From the NCBI GenBank assembly GCA_035079385.1, contig JAVHKY010000054.1, positions 10,517,501 to 10,581,500 of the forward strand: a stretch of DNA of 64,000 nucleotides. The letters are read 5' to 3'. Source of the stretch: Aspidiotus rigidus (Eukaryota > Arthropoda > Insecta > Hemiptera > Diaspididae). Below the pieces are notes generated by a model that searched no databases, was not told where the DNA came from, and saw only the letters and a program-made list of their open reading frames with translations. A program made the translations under genes and the position numbers. Every line of letters begins with the position of its first letter. Position 1 is the first letter of the stretch. Positions 12,166-24,130 of this stretch are shown here, piece by piece.

Positions 12166-12502
12166 TGGACCGTATTATCCGTGCTGGCAAAATTTGCGAT
12201 ATTTTACCTTATTTGTTCAAACCTACTATCGATTCCCATAAGAAATACATAGGAACGTTTCGATCATAAATCATTATTTGAATGTAAGGAAGAAATAAGA
12301 AATTTGAAGTTTATATTCAGAATCTGGAAGTTATAAAGCATTTGCAAATGTTCCTCTGGTTTCTTATTTATTTATGGTTTTCGAATAATAACTAATGATC
12401 GAAACGTCCCTATGTATTTCTTATGGAGTAAAATTTTTGTTTTGAAAACGGTAAACTGGGGTAGGACTGTTTTAAGGTGGGGTTTTGAAAAAATACGGTC
12501 CA
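12166..12502. mobile_element. PIF/Harbinger-like MITE with an inner palindromic cassette
   Basis: The ends are TGGACCGTATT and AATACGGTCCA, each next to TTA, which fits the 3-bp TTA target duplication of PIF/Harbinger elements. Inside, 12236-12426 is itself palindromic (CCATAAGAAATACATAGG at one end and its complement at the other, with ACGTTTCGATCAT inside). The same cassette recurs in inverted orientation at 57097-57287, and flanking text (around CTATCGATTCCCATAAG) is shared too, so the two are one family with different outer ends. Confidence 0.55.
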
Positions 12503-13305
12503 TTATTTCATCAATATTTGAAGGTACCTATTCTAGTAATTATTTATTTTTCAAAAATAATTATATTTAATTATGATGATTATGATATTAGTCTTTTGAA
12601 TATACTTCTTATAGATAATATAGTTGATAAATTTATTTTTATAATTTTAATAGGTAATTTTATTACAAAATTAATATGATACGAAAATAAAGCTAAAGCC
12701 GTTGAACTCTTTAAAAAGAATCAAATTCTTCATTTAAAAAACGAATTATAAAAAATTCATTTCAAATTTAAGAATAAAATATTCGCAATATTTGGACCAA
12801 TATTGGTAAAATGAACATAATGAACCTACTAAAAGATTTTCAAAATGAGAATTTTTGTTATAATAATACTATTTAATCGATTTAAAGGTATTTTGATTTT
12901 TATCATCATTTTTATTATTTTATTTTTCAAAAAATAATTACATTTAGTTATGATGTTAATTATTTTTTTATTATATTTTTTCATGAAAATAATGGTTTGT
13001 AAATTCATATTCATGGTTGATAATTATTTTATTAATGATTTACAAAATCATTTATTTATTATTCACAGTCACAGCGTTTCACTCACTATTCTGGAAGTTA
13101 TTTTCTTATCTAATATAAATGAAAACAATTTTAATAAAGTATTTGAATGAACCTTTATTCGTTGCACACCGCAAAGTTTTGAAAATAATTGCGCCTAAAA
13201 TTCTCAGGATTGAAAAATTGTATTTGCATTCAAGAAAATCAGTGTTCCCTCTTCAGGAAACATGTTGGATTTTAGAGAATTCCAGATGCATTTCATTTAT
13301 AAATA
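12503..13305. other. Very AT-rich gene-free stretch
   Basis: The stretch is mostly A and T with short meaningless ORFs. It lies between two MITEs and nothing else is visible. Confidence 0.4.
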
Positions 13306-13821
13306 CAGTGGAAACTCTCTATAACGAATCTGAAGGGACCGCCAAAAAAATTCGTTATAATAGAAAATTCGTTATATAGAAATTTTATTTTTTCATTCTG
13401 TTTTACAGTAAATTTAAAGCACATACAGTATGTAATGAGCAAAACTTAGTTTTCATTACTTTTGTTACCTTTAGATGATAATAATCCCCACAGCCCTCGC
13501 TCAGTGTGTTTTTTATTGAACATGCGGTGGGTTAAATTTTTAATTTTTGTTAAATGTCGATATAAAAATGATTACAATCAAGAAAGAAGGGAAAAAAGTT
13601 GGTCAAATAACACGTTACCATTTTTCTTAGCCTCATTTAGTGTCAAAAATACGCAATTTTTCTTCGAAATCTCGAAAAAAAATTCGTTATTAAAGAGTAA
13701 TTTGTTCGTTATAAAGAGATTTTTTCATAGGTAAAACTCGTTGAAGGGGGAGGGACCACGGAAAAATTCGTAAAATAGAGGAATTCGTTATATAGGAGTT
13801 CGTTATAGAGAGTTTCCACTG
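13306..13821. mobile_element. Tc1/pogo (Tigger)-like MITE, TA target
   Basis: The element starts CAGTGGAAACTCTCTATAAC and ends with the reverse complement, and is bordered by TA on both sides (13304-13305 and 13822-13823). The ends contain repeated ATTCGTTATA motifs, as in Tigger-type elements. It carries no transposase, so it is non-autonomous. Confidence 0.85.
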
Positions 13822-14181
13822 TATATAAATAAATTAAGACAAGGAAACAGATGTTTCTCTATAAATAAAATTAATCCATCAGTCAGTTTAAATAGAAATA
13901 AAATAATAATATTTTTTCTGAATAGTTAATCAATTATAAAAATGAAATTTAAATAAATAAATAAATAGATAAATAATATTGTTCAAGAAATATTTTTTTG
14001 GAAATAAATTATTCAAATAGTCAGTGGATACGTGTCGGCTCAAAACGAAGTTTTTTCAAATCCTTACAATAGGTCAAGACTTAGTCTACTACATTATGTT
14101 AATATTTTGATTACAAAATTCAAATACTCGATTTGAGCGAGTAGGAGGGTATTTCACAGGTCAATCATTGAAGTGGAAAAA

Positions 14182-14475
14182 CGACGGCTTCCTTAACGAA
14201 GTTAAACGAGGAACGCAGGGAACCTGTTTTATGAGTCAAATAGGATTTGGTATTGAAAATTCAAGGAAGCCTGGACCTGCTTCAGATTCGAAATTTTTTC
14301 TAAGTCCCTCTCCTATCATATATGGCGCGAGAGTCGAATTTTTTCCAAGTCCCCCTCCTATCATATATTCTCGAGAGTCGAAATTTTTCCAAGTTTTTCG
14401 CTGGACGGCGCACGGCGGACGGCGCACAGCGCACGCCAGATTTCTCAAATAGCCCCCCATAAAACAGGTTCCCTG
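14182..14475 (+). mobile_element. CAGGGAACCTG-family MITE (piggyBac-like), copy P1
   Basis: It begins CGACGGCTTCCTTAACGAAG, then CAGGGAACCTGTTTTAT about 35 bp in, and ends ATAAAACAGGTTCCCTG followed by TTAA. The inverted repeat is therefore terminal on one side and subterminal on the other. Other copies are at 23361-24130, 53831-54253, 62453-62747 and, degenerate, 28107-29613. A GC-rich stretch near the end repeats the unit CGGCGGACGGCGCACGG. Confidence 0.75.
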
Positions 14476-17400
14476 TTAAAAAGTTGATACATAAAGAAAG
14501 AGAATATGCATTCAATCTGTTTGAAAATTAAGTGCTATACGGTAATTATATTGAGAAAGGTCTGAATTGTATGTTCATATCAAGCAAAGACTATTTTTAT
14601 CACGAAAGTGCTTTATTACTTGTTTCTAGGTAGTCAATGATTTTAATTTTGAAAGAAAAAAAATGAAAATCCCGAAAACCTAAGAGGATTTTGCGAAAAA
14701 CGGCTAATGATATTGTGTTTAGCTCATAAAGTACTTCTAGAAACACCATCACCTGTTCATGTTTATTGGACGCAATTAATGGGCATAAAATCTTCGCGGG
14801 GACGAACCTCTTTCAAAATACCTAAAGACGAGAAAGTACTCGTATGAGAAAGAGAGAGTGATATAATTAGAGGAAGACTTTTGGTTTAAATCCTCAAAGA
14901 GGAGGAGCTACAAAAACTTGAGCAAGATGTCTATACATACAGGAAGGAAAGTTACGTAATTTCCAAAAATTTCAACAGTTATAAAAAGGAGAGTAATTCA
15001 TGTCTGATGAATAAAGTCAGCAAAGATTGCAGAAACGGCAATGGTTGTTTGTTTTTATTCCAAAATTTTTTTTTCAGCTTCGACCTTTTTTTTTTTTTCT
15101 TCTAAAAATTTACTCCATCGATAAAAGAAGACTCTCTGTCCACATTTCACGATTATATGTATCTCACAATATCTTTTCACAATTTGGCTTTGCTGATTCG
15201 TCGGTACACCAAAAATGAATACTTGTATCATTGTTATCGCTCTTCCACACTCGATTCCAGTCTCTGATATCAGGTACTCTTGTGGCAACTCTCGATGGCC
15301 AGTTCAATATCCTGTTGACCACCTTCAATACATAGATTTTCGGTCTTCATATTCACTATTGAAGCCCATTGTCGATATTTTCCCGTGCCATTTATATTTC
15401 AGGATGGTCCTACAAAGTATGTATACCACTTTCGTCTGTCGACAGAATCACAACCTTGATATTTCCATCGGTTGATTAGTTACGACAATTTCATCTCAGT
15501 CCTTTCGCTTATTCTCGTTGTACAACTGTTCTGAAGTTTCAATCACAACAACGCTGAGCGGCTAAAGCGCATTCTGACGATTTCCTGCGATCATTACACA
15601 TTTTTTCTGTGCTATCTGAACTTTCGATCTTCCATGTACATGCATTCTTGTAGTTGTAGGTAGGTATTTCAGAACTAATTTTCATCAAATTTGTAATCAA
15701 CGTTGCACTAGGATTCGTAAAAGTTTCGGTACGAGCCGAGCCACCTATAGACCTACCCCATTTTACCTGTAGATGGATGATAACCCAGACGTCGATGGTA
15801 GGACGCACACGGTCGTCGTGGTCCAGTCGAATGCTCGTCGATACGACTTGCGTGATTTCCAATCGTACATTTCAATCACGAACCGGCAACGTTTTACAAA
15901 TCACCCGGAACGCGAGGCTCATTCCCTCTTGTTTATTATCTTGTTTATTATATTAACAAATTTGTCAGTATAGAAAATAAAATAAAGCGGTAGAACGATC
16001 ATCTATCAGTCAGTGGTCCTGGTTTTATTACTGCGCGTATATACGCCGTGACCATGTTTGTGTTGTACGCTGCGAACCCCGTTTGTATTCTACATTCAAT
16101 CGGTCTCGATAATACAGTACTAAAGGACCCCCTAGCGGCACGATGTTCACTTTCTTAGAATAATGACAGAACTGAACTACTCGCGTGTGACCGTTTCCTC
16201 AGTCGACACTTTAACTGATTACAAAGATAAGAGCAGCCAGTTAAGAGGCGACGTTTAATATTTAACGCGATCTGCATTTATTGGTTGGCCGTCAAATGAG
16301 GTAAAAAAACGAAAGAAAGTGGAAGAGAAAAAAATAGTTGGGTATTTCTAGAGGAGATGTAGTCTTCCAGTGCCCGAGAGTGCCACACACATAGGCGCAC
16401 GGCCGTATACCGTATGGCATATCGCTCCATCTTAACGCGATCTCCGGCTTGTTGTACCGAGTATAAAATCCAGTCTCGTGCTCGAGCACACCGAGCAAAT
16501 AAATTACAATGACAAATTGAATTTAAAATGAGAACTCGACATGCTTGGTATTTTAGCGAACGAAAATAAATACAACGTCGAGCCTCGTAATGGACGAAAA
16601 AAATGACGTCGCGCGCAGGAGAGAGAAAGTAATGCTAAAAAATTATGAAAAATTATTTCGGCGGCGAAAATTATGTTCGAACGTTGCAACAAAGTACATA
16701 AAATGCACTAACGCGAGTGACGGGTGGCGGTGCGGTGGCGGTCGCGATCGAGAAGTCACGTACTAAAATGTTAGTTTAGGCGTTAACGAGGTTACCCTAT
16801 ATTTTGTCGATAGGGCGTGTATTCGTGAAGCAGAGGGTAAGTGTCATTTCCGCGTTGATTTATCGGATATCCAAATTACAGGCTATGTTTCACATTCGTC
16901 ATAGGACCATCGGCCTTTTCTCGCCCGTTGTCAACGACCCGATCGCGATCGCACCCTTTTCCTCGCTACCATCAGCGTTACATATCGATAATAGCCTTTT
17001 TTTTTCTCTCTCTCTGTCAAGTAACTCGCGTTTTGTCTTCGCGATCGGTGCAAGACTTTACATTAATTTCGCAACGTACGTCGTCTACGCGGACTCGACT
17101 TTTGGGAGAAGCGCTCGTGTTTTAACGAATTAATTTAAGTCAACTATCCTGCGTAATAGTTAAAATACGACGCTGGTTATCCAATTACACCCTCGTTCTC
17201 GGCACGCTTTCTACCATATTTAATGATGCGTTTTCACAAAGGCGACTTGTTGAAATTTCGTTGAACGCGGAAGTGCGATAATTATCGGTAGGATATGAAT
17301 TAATATGCGATGTGAAAAAGCAGTCGAAAATATGTCTTGGAGGAATACGGCCGAGGAATTAAGAGAGCCTTACCAGTCGTGTCTCCCGCAGGATGTTCGG

Positions 17401-17905
17401 GTAAATGACGCTATTATCTGTAGGTAGTGTGTGCGAGTCGAGTACATCAGGAAATGGTGTGTACATTTACTGTCTATTCTCAAAATTGAAGGAGCTACAA
17501 CCAATAATATGGCGTTTGCTGCAATCGCTGATGATTCTTCATTCTGTTCTTCTGCGCTCTATGCCATCCTTCGCGGCAAGTGACGGATAAAGCAAGGGCA
17601 CAGTTTTTCATGAAAACCTTCGTTCCATCGGAGCTCATGTTTGCATTTATGATTAATTTGGTATTTCTAAATAACACAAATATGTGCGGAAAATTTTAAG
17701 TCGATATGTTAAGCAGTTCTCAAATTATATGAGGACTGACAGATAGACAAACTTTCACAGCAACGTTTGAGAGACCAACTAAGAGAAACTAAGCTGTCAA
17801 AACTGAAAAGCCTAACTGACAGACAGAATTCCGTCCATCGACTACAGACACCAACGATCACCTCAGATACTCATGCGAATCAAGAGAAAGGCTCTAGCGG
17901 CGAGG
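14476..17905. other. Intergenic, no recognised gene
   Basis: No ORF here shows a domain. The part at 16600-17400 is less AT-rich than its surroundings and contains plausible splice-donor text near 16836, so it could hold a promoter or leader exon of a host gene, but nothing confirms that. The last part (17767-17905) contains a Lys/Arg-rich frame (LRETKLSKLKSL) resembling the region upstream of Penelope ORFs; see the entry at 24583. Confidence 0.3.
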
Positions 17906-17984
17906 GGGGGGACGGCCTTCGTCGGAAAATGTTTAAAATGTGTGTCAAAATGTTGTCCCCAATGAGAAAACTCGAAATCTAAAC

Positions 17985-18663
17985 AATTGGACCCATCCGC
18001 TCACCAACATGGGCAGCAGAGTCCTTTTTAGGCCTAAAATCAGAATGGCTGTATCTCAGGCAATAATGATTGCACATCGATGAAACTTGGGGACATTTTA
18101 GTATGTGTGAACGTTCATCCATGGTATTTTATTCAAAGAAAATCATTCATATTTTCCCTAGTTTCTAGCAATAACAAAACTTCAAACTCGAATAAAAAAA
18201 AATCTTGGGGGGAGGCACCTGGGGAAAATCATTCATTTGAAGCGCCATACCCTCCACTACAACATACATGAGTACCATAGTCCACGGTGAGGTGGAACAT
18301 TCCCCAAAAAATCAATATTATATTTTCAATGAATTTCTGTAACTTTTTCATGAATAGCGGGGTGAATTATGACTGCTACCGCAATAGACCGCGAGAAATC
18401 AATAGTCAATGATCGAGCTGAAAAATACGCACTCCTCCGTGGGATGAAATGGGAATGTTGATAGACCAAAAATATATTTTTAGTATTTCGTTCATCGATT
18501 TGGTCAATTCTTATGTAAACACGTCCACCGATTAGGTGGAGTACGTTAGATTGAGAAAAATAGTTAAGAAATTCTCCAGTCGCTGGAACAGTCTGAAAAT
18601 AGAAGAGAAGTGAGAAAATCCACTTTTTCAACCTGGAGAACTGTGATTTTTCATATTTCATTC
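17985..18663 (+). repeat. Left inverted arm of FB-1, inner part
   Basis: About 680 bp are reverse-complementary to 21095-21745 with a few percent mismatch. Both arms can be translated into near-identical 111-residue frames (18326-18661 minus, 21096-21431 plus). These frames are the same DNA seen twice rather than evidence for a gene, since they run across a subrepeat into arm sequence. Confidence 0.85.
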
Positions 18664-19300
18664 ATCAATTAGGTCAATTCTTAAGTAAGCATATCCGCCG
18701 AGTTTGAAAAAAATAGTCAAAAATTTCTCCAGTCGCTGGAACGTTTTGGAAATGACAAATAATCGAGAAAATCCATTTTTTCTCCCTGGAGTACCGTGAG
18801 TTTTGGTATTTCATTCATCAATTAGGTCAATTCTTAAATAAACATGTACGCCGAGTTTGAAAAAAATAGTTAAAAAATTCTCCAGGCGCTGGAACGTTCT
18901 GAAAATGACGAAAAATCGAAAAAACACTCTTTCAACCTGGAGAACTGCAATTTTTCATATTTCATTCATCAATTAGGTCAATTCCTAAGTAAACATGTAC
19001 GCCGAGTTTGAAAAAAATAGTCAAAAAAATCTCCAGTCGCTGGGATAGTCTGAAAATTAAAAATTGAAAATATCTACTTTTTGAACTTGGAGAATCGTGA
19101 TTTTTATATTCTTTTTATCAATAAGGTAAATTTTTAAGTAAACATATCCCTATTTCGAAAAAAATAGTCAATAAATTTCTCAGACGCTCATTGGTGTGGT
19201 CACTTCTTATAAGAACACTTACGCCGAGTTTTAAAAAAATTGAAAAAAATTCTCTAGTCGTTGGGACGCCCTGGAAATATTAAAAAATCAAAGATACACA
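18480..19300 (-). repeat. FB-1 left tandem array (~152-bp repeat, inverted)
   Basis: About five degenerate copies of a unit lie in minus orientation. Constant parts are the end of CTCCAGTCGCTGGAACG, the text GCCGAGTTTGAAAAAAATAG and ATTAGGTCAATTCTTAAG. It overlaps the inner end of the arm. Confidence 0.8.
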
Positions 19301-19309
19301 CCCGCCACT

Positions 19310-19582
19310 ATGATTCATGTGTCACTTTTTTCCCCTCGAGTTGCAGCGGTACAAATTGTGTTACTGGTAGCCGTGCACTCGCATGATGTGGAGGAATCCT
19401 TTCCCGAGACACAACCATCTCCTTTGTATTGTCATGCTCATCAATTCCAATATTTGAAGAATTGTCACCTCAAGTCGAGAGAAGATTCCTGCACTTCATG
19501 CGAGTGCACGACTTCTAGTAACAAAGTTTGTACCATTATGACTTCAGGGGAACAAAACTTAACATTCCACACTTTGAAGTAA
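19310..19582 (+). CDS. Small secreted Cys-rich protein, pacifastin-like, at centre of FB-1
   Basis: This complete 90-codon ORF (ATG to TAA) fills the only unique DNA between the two inverted arrays. Residues 1-10 (MIHVSLFSPR) and 11-22 (VAAVQIVLLVAV) look like a signal peptide. The mature part has six Cys; the core reads C-x8-CTSCEC-x7-CT, close to the pacifastin light-chain inhibitor pattern C-x(9-12)-C-N-x-C-x-C-...-C-T-x3-C known from locusts and wasps. The last Cys of that pattern is replaced (TIMTS) and there is one extra upstream Cys, so it may be degenerate or a divergent relative. Pacifastins inhibit serine proteases outside the cell. There is a possible splice acceptor (TCGAGTTGCAG) just inside the frame, so it may derive from a captured last exon. 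An alternative is a chance ORF. Confidence 0.4.
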   Translation: MIHVSLFSPRVAAVQIVLLVAVHSHDVEESFPETQPSPLYCHAHQFQYLKNCHLKSREDSCTSCECTTSSNKVCTIMTSGEQNLTFHTLK

Positions 19583-19599
19583 AGGAAATGATCTTAGGG

Positions 19600-21100
19600 G
19601 TGGGTGTGTATCCTGGGTTTTTTACTATTTCCAGAGCGTCCTAGCGCCTGGAGAATTTATTGACTATTTTCGTCCAACTCGTAAGACATATTAACGTAAG
19701 ATTTGACCTCATTGATGTACAACATACCAAAAATCAGGGCTCTCCATGTTGAAGAAGTGGATATTCTGGACTTGGTACTATTTCTAGACCGTTCCAGCGA
19801 CTGAAGAATTTATTGACTATTTTTTTCCAACTCGGCGGACATGTTTACTTAAGAATTGACCTAATTGATAAACAGAATATGAAAAATCACGGTTTTCCAT
19901 ATTAGAAAAGTGGATTACCTAGAGTTTTTACCATTTCCAGGGCATCCCAGAAACTGGAGAATTTTTTGATTATTTGTTCCCAACTCGGCGGATATATTTA
20001 CATAAGATTCGACATAATCGATGAACATAATACCAAAAATCACGGTCCTCCAGTGTGAAAAAGTGGATTTCCTCGATTTCTTGCCATTTCCAGAACATTC
20101 CAGTAACTGGAGAATTTTTTGACTATTGTTTTCAAACTTGGCGTACATGTTTACTTAAGAATTGACCTAATTGATGAATGAAATACCAAAACTCACGGTC
20201 CTCCAGGGTGAAAATTTGGATTTTCTCGATTATTTGTCCTTTCCAGACCATTACAGCGGCTGGAGAATTTTTTGACTATTTTTTTGAAGGTCGGTGGACG
20301 TGTTTACATTATAATCGACTTAATTGATGAACAAAATACCAAAACTCATGGTCCTCCAGGTTGAAAAAGTGGATTATCTCGATTTTTTGTCACGTCCAGA
20401 ACGTTCCAGTGTTTGCAGAATTTTTTGACTACTCTTTTCGAACTCGGTGGATGTGTTTACATGAGAACTGACCTATTTGATGAATGAAATACCTAAACTA
20501 ACGGCCCTCTAGGGTGAAATAGTGGATTTTCTCGATTATTTGTCATTTCCAGAAGGTTCCAACAGCTGGAGAATTTTTTGACTCTTTTTTTCCAACTCGG
20601 CGTACATGTTTTCTTAAGAATTCAACGAATTGATGATTGAAATACCAAAACTTACGGTTCTCCAGGGTGAAAAAGGGAATTTTTTCGATTTTTTGTGATT
20701 TCCAGAACGTTCCAGCGACTGGAGAATTTTTTGATTACTCTTTTCGAACTCGGTGGATGTGTTTACATGAGAACTGACCTATTTGATGATTGAAATACCT
20801 AAACTAAAGGCCCTCTAGGGTGAAAAAGTGGATTTTCTCGATTATTTGTCATTTCCAAAACGTTCCAGCGCCTGGAGAATTTTTTGACTATTTTTTTGAA
20901 GGTCGGTGGACGTGTTTACATTATAGTCGACCTAATTGATGAACAAAAGACCAAAACTCATGGTCCTCCAGGTTGAAAAAGTGGATTTTGTCGATTATTT
21001 GTCATTTCCAAAACGTTCCAGCGACTGGAGAAATTTTTGACTATTTTTTTCAAACTCGGCGGATATGCTTACTTAAGAATTGACCTAATTGATGAATGAA
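19600..21100 (+). repeat. FB-1 right tandem array (~152-bp repeat)
   Basis: About ten copies of a unit containing CTCCAGGGTGAAAAAGTGGA, TTTCCAGAACGTTCCAG, GACTGGAGAATTTTTTGACT and GACCTAATTGATGAATGAA. Boundaries recur near 20201, 20352, 20503, 20656, 20810, 20965 and 21115, which gives the period. Orientation is opposite to the left array. Confidence 0.85.
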
Positions 21101-21747
21101 ATATGAAAAATCACAGTTCTCCAGGTTGAAAAAGTGGATTTTCTCACTTCTCTTCTATTTTCAGACTGTTCCAGCGACTGGAGAATTTCTTAACTATTTT
21201 TCTCAATCTAACGTACTCCACCTAATCGGTGAACGTGTTTACATAAGAATTGACCAAATCGATAAACGAAATACTAAAAATATATTTTCGGTCTATCAAC
21301 ATTCCCATTTCATCCCACGGAGGAGTGCGTATTTTTCAGATCGATCATTGACCATTGATTTCTCGCGGTCTATTGCGGTAGCAGTCATAGTTCACCCCGC
21401 TATTCATGAAAAAATCACAGAAATTCATTAAAAATATAAAATTTATTTTTTTGGGAATGTTCCACCTCACCGAGGACTATGGTACTCATGTATGTTGTAG
21501 TTGAAGATATGGCGTTTCAAATGAATGATTTCCCCAGGTGCCTCCCCCCCGTTTTTTTATTCGAGTTTGAAATTTTGTTATTGCTAGAAACTAGGGAAAA
21601 TAATACCATGGATGAACGTTCACATATGCTAAAATGTCTCCAAGTTTCATCGTTGTGCGATCATTATTGCCTGAGATACAGCCATTTGGATTTTAGGCCT
21701 GAAAATGACTCTGCAGCCCATGTGTGTGAGCGGATGGGTCCAATTTT
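21095..21747 (-). repeat. Right inverted arm of FB-1, inner part
   Basis: This stretch is the reverse complement of 17985-18663. It stops at a junction with GACATGTTCC, the start of the inserted Q element; the continuation of the arm reappears at 24491. Confidence 0.85.
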
Positions 21748-21885
21748 GACATGTTCCATGTCTTTTCTCTCGCCCGACCCCGATTTTGAAACTCGCGAGT
21801 ACACTCCCCCCCCCCCCCCCCCGTCAAGAGGAATCTCTACCCCGTGGGTGATTCAGAAATTCGCGAGTAAACCCCGCGTAATAAA

Positions 21886-21933
21886 AATAATAATTAATAA
21901 TAAATAAATAAAATAAATAAATAGATAAATGAA

Positions 21934-21978
<45 letters not shown>

Positions 21979-22590
21979 AAATAATTAAGTAAATAAATAA
22001 TTAAATAATTAATATGATTAATAATTAGAAAATCTCTACCCCGTGGGTGATTCAGAAATTCGCGAGTACACCCCGCGTAATAATAATAATTAATTAATTA
22101 ATTAATAATTAAATAATTAAATAATTAAAGTACACTTCCGATTATCCGACGTCCGATTATCCGACCAGCCGTATTATTCGACCTCAAAAATTTGCTCCCG
22201 ATTATCCGATCTCTCGATTAACCGAATTTTTCCGTATTATCCGAACCGTAATTTTTCCAACCTCCGTATTATCTGAACTCTCTCCGCGTTATCCGAACCG
22301 GATTTTTATCCGAACTTTTTATTATCCGAACCACCCATTACCCCAGTTAGGTCGGATAATCGGAAGTGTACTGTAAATAAATAATTATTTAATCAAATAA
22401 TTAAATAAATAAATAATTAATTAATAATTAAATAATTAAATAAATAAATAATTAATTAATTAATTAAATAATTAATAATTATATAATTAAATAAATAAAT
22501 AAATAAATAATTAATATAATTAAATAATTAAATAAATAAATAAATAATTAATTAAATAATTATTATAATTAATAATTAGAAAATTTTCTA
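21886..22590. repeat. AATA / AATTA microsatellite tracts
   Basis: Long runs of AAATA and AATTAAAT units occupy 21886-22128 and 22374-22590, on both sides of the nested MITE. Further tracts of the same kind lie at 22840-23030, 24134-24210, 61495-61635 and 61890-61990, always inside Q copies. Confidence 0.85.
22129..22373. mobile_element. pogo/Tigger-like MITE nested in Q
   Basis: The ends are AGTACACTTCCGATTATCCG and its complement ending GGAAGTGTACTG, embedded in AAT-rich microsatellite. Internally the motif CCGTATTATCCGAAC and variants are repeated. There is no transposase. Confidence 0.8.
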
Positions 22591-23360
22591 AGTCCCTCTT
22601 CCTATCATATGTGGCTGGATAGTCGAAATTTTTCCAAGTCCCCTAGACTTGAATTGTCTCATACCTTTCCAATACAACAGCGAGATCGCTCGTTCGCCCC
22701 ACGAAAGTTGATACCTCAAAATATAGAACACCCACAATTACCTCAAAATACTTCTCATACAAGACTTATACGACGCCAAGATAGGTAAAGGGGTAAACGA
22801 ATAATATCTCACGAACACTTGACCTAGTAGAAGAATTAATAATAAATAAATAAATGAATGAATGAATGAATAACTAAATAAATAAATAAATAATAATAAA
22901 TAATTAAATAATAAAATAATTAAATAAATAAATAAATAAATAAATAATTAAATAAATAAATAATTAAATAATTAAATAATTAAATAAATGAATAATTAAA
23001 TAATTAAATAATTAAATAAATAAAGGCTGAATAGTCGAAATTTTTCCAAGTCCCCTAGACTTGAATTGTCTCATACCATTCCAATACAATAGTGAGACAG
23101 GGGGCGAACGAGCGGAGCGAGTTCGCGCTACCTCATATTTCTCAAAAAAGACTTGAATTTTCTCATACCATTCCAATACAACAGCGAGATCGCTCGTTCG
23201 CCCCACCGAAAGTTGATACCTCAAAATATAGAACACCCACAATTACCTCAAAATATTTCTCATACAAGACTTATACGATGCCAAGATAGGTAAAGGGGTA
23301 AACGAATAATATCTCACGAACACTTGACCTAGTATAAGAATTAATAATAAATAAATAAAT

Positions 23361-24130
23361 GACGGCTTCCTTAACGAAGTTAAACGAGGAACGCAGGGAA
23401 CCTGTTTTATGATTCGAATGAGATTTGGTATTGAAAATTCAAGGAAGCCTAGATTTGGAGAAAGGTAGTAAAAAGAAGGCCTAGACCAACTCCAAATTTT
23501 TCTAAGTCCTCCTCCTATCATATATGGCTCGAGAGTCGAAATTTTTTCTAAGTCCCCCTTCTATCATATATAGCTCGAAAGTCGAAATTTTTCTAAGTCC
23601 TTCTCCTATCATATATGGCTCGAGAGTCGAAATTTTTCTAAGTCCCCCTTCTATCATATATGGCTCGAGAGTCGAAATTTTTTCTAAGTCCCCCTTCTAT
23701 CATATATAGCTCGAAAGTCGAAATTTTTCTAAGTCCTTCTCCTATCATATATGGCTCGAGAGTCGAAATTTTTCTAAGTCCCCCTTCTATCATATATGGC
23801 TCGAGAGTCGAAATTCTTCTAAGTCCCCCTCGTATCATATATAGCTCGAGAGTCGAAATTTTTCTAAGTCCTTCTCCTATCATATATGGCTCGAGAGTCG
23901 AAATTTTTCTAAGTCTTCCTCCTATCATATATAGCTCGAGAGTCGAAATTTTTCTAAGTCCCCCTTCTATCATATATAGCTCGAAAGTCGAAATTTTTCT
24001 AAGTCCTTCTCCTATCATATATGGCTCGAGGGTCGAAATTTTTCCAAGTTTTTCGCTGGACGGCGGACGGCGGACGGCGCACGGCGCACGGCAGATTTCT
24101 CAAATAGCCCCCCATAAAACAGGTTCCCTG
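23361..24130 (+). mobile_element. CAGGGAACCTG-family MITE, copy P2, with expanded minisatellite
   Basis: The ends match P1 (GACGGCTTCCTTAACGAAG at the left, CAGGTTCCCTG then TTAA at the right). It is longer than P1 because a 45-bp internal unit is amplified. Confidence 0.75.
23505..24045. repeat. 45-bp minisatellite (about 11-12 units)
   Basis: The unit reads roughly CTCGAGAGTCGAAATTTTTC followed by TAAGTCCCCCTTCTATCATA and TATGG. Two alternating variants (GGCTCGAGAG and AGCTCGAAAG; CCCTTCT and CTTCTCC) show higher-order duplication. Because 45 is divisible by three, both strands give long open frames (126 and 159 codons) that are artefacts. P1 has two units only. Confidence 0.9.

Noticed and set aside
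16801..16836. Leader exon with a GTAAGT donor
   Set aside because: Only a donor-like sequence is present, with no start codon or partner exon to support it.
18326..21431. Two near-identical 111-residue frames as a duplicated gene
   Set aside because: They are the two arms of FB-1 and run through subrepeats; no domain or codon evidence for coding.
23505..24045. CRISPR-like array
   Set aside because: Units are contiguous with no unique spacers, and the DNA is eukaryotic; it is a minisatellite.
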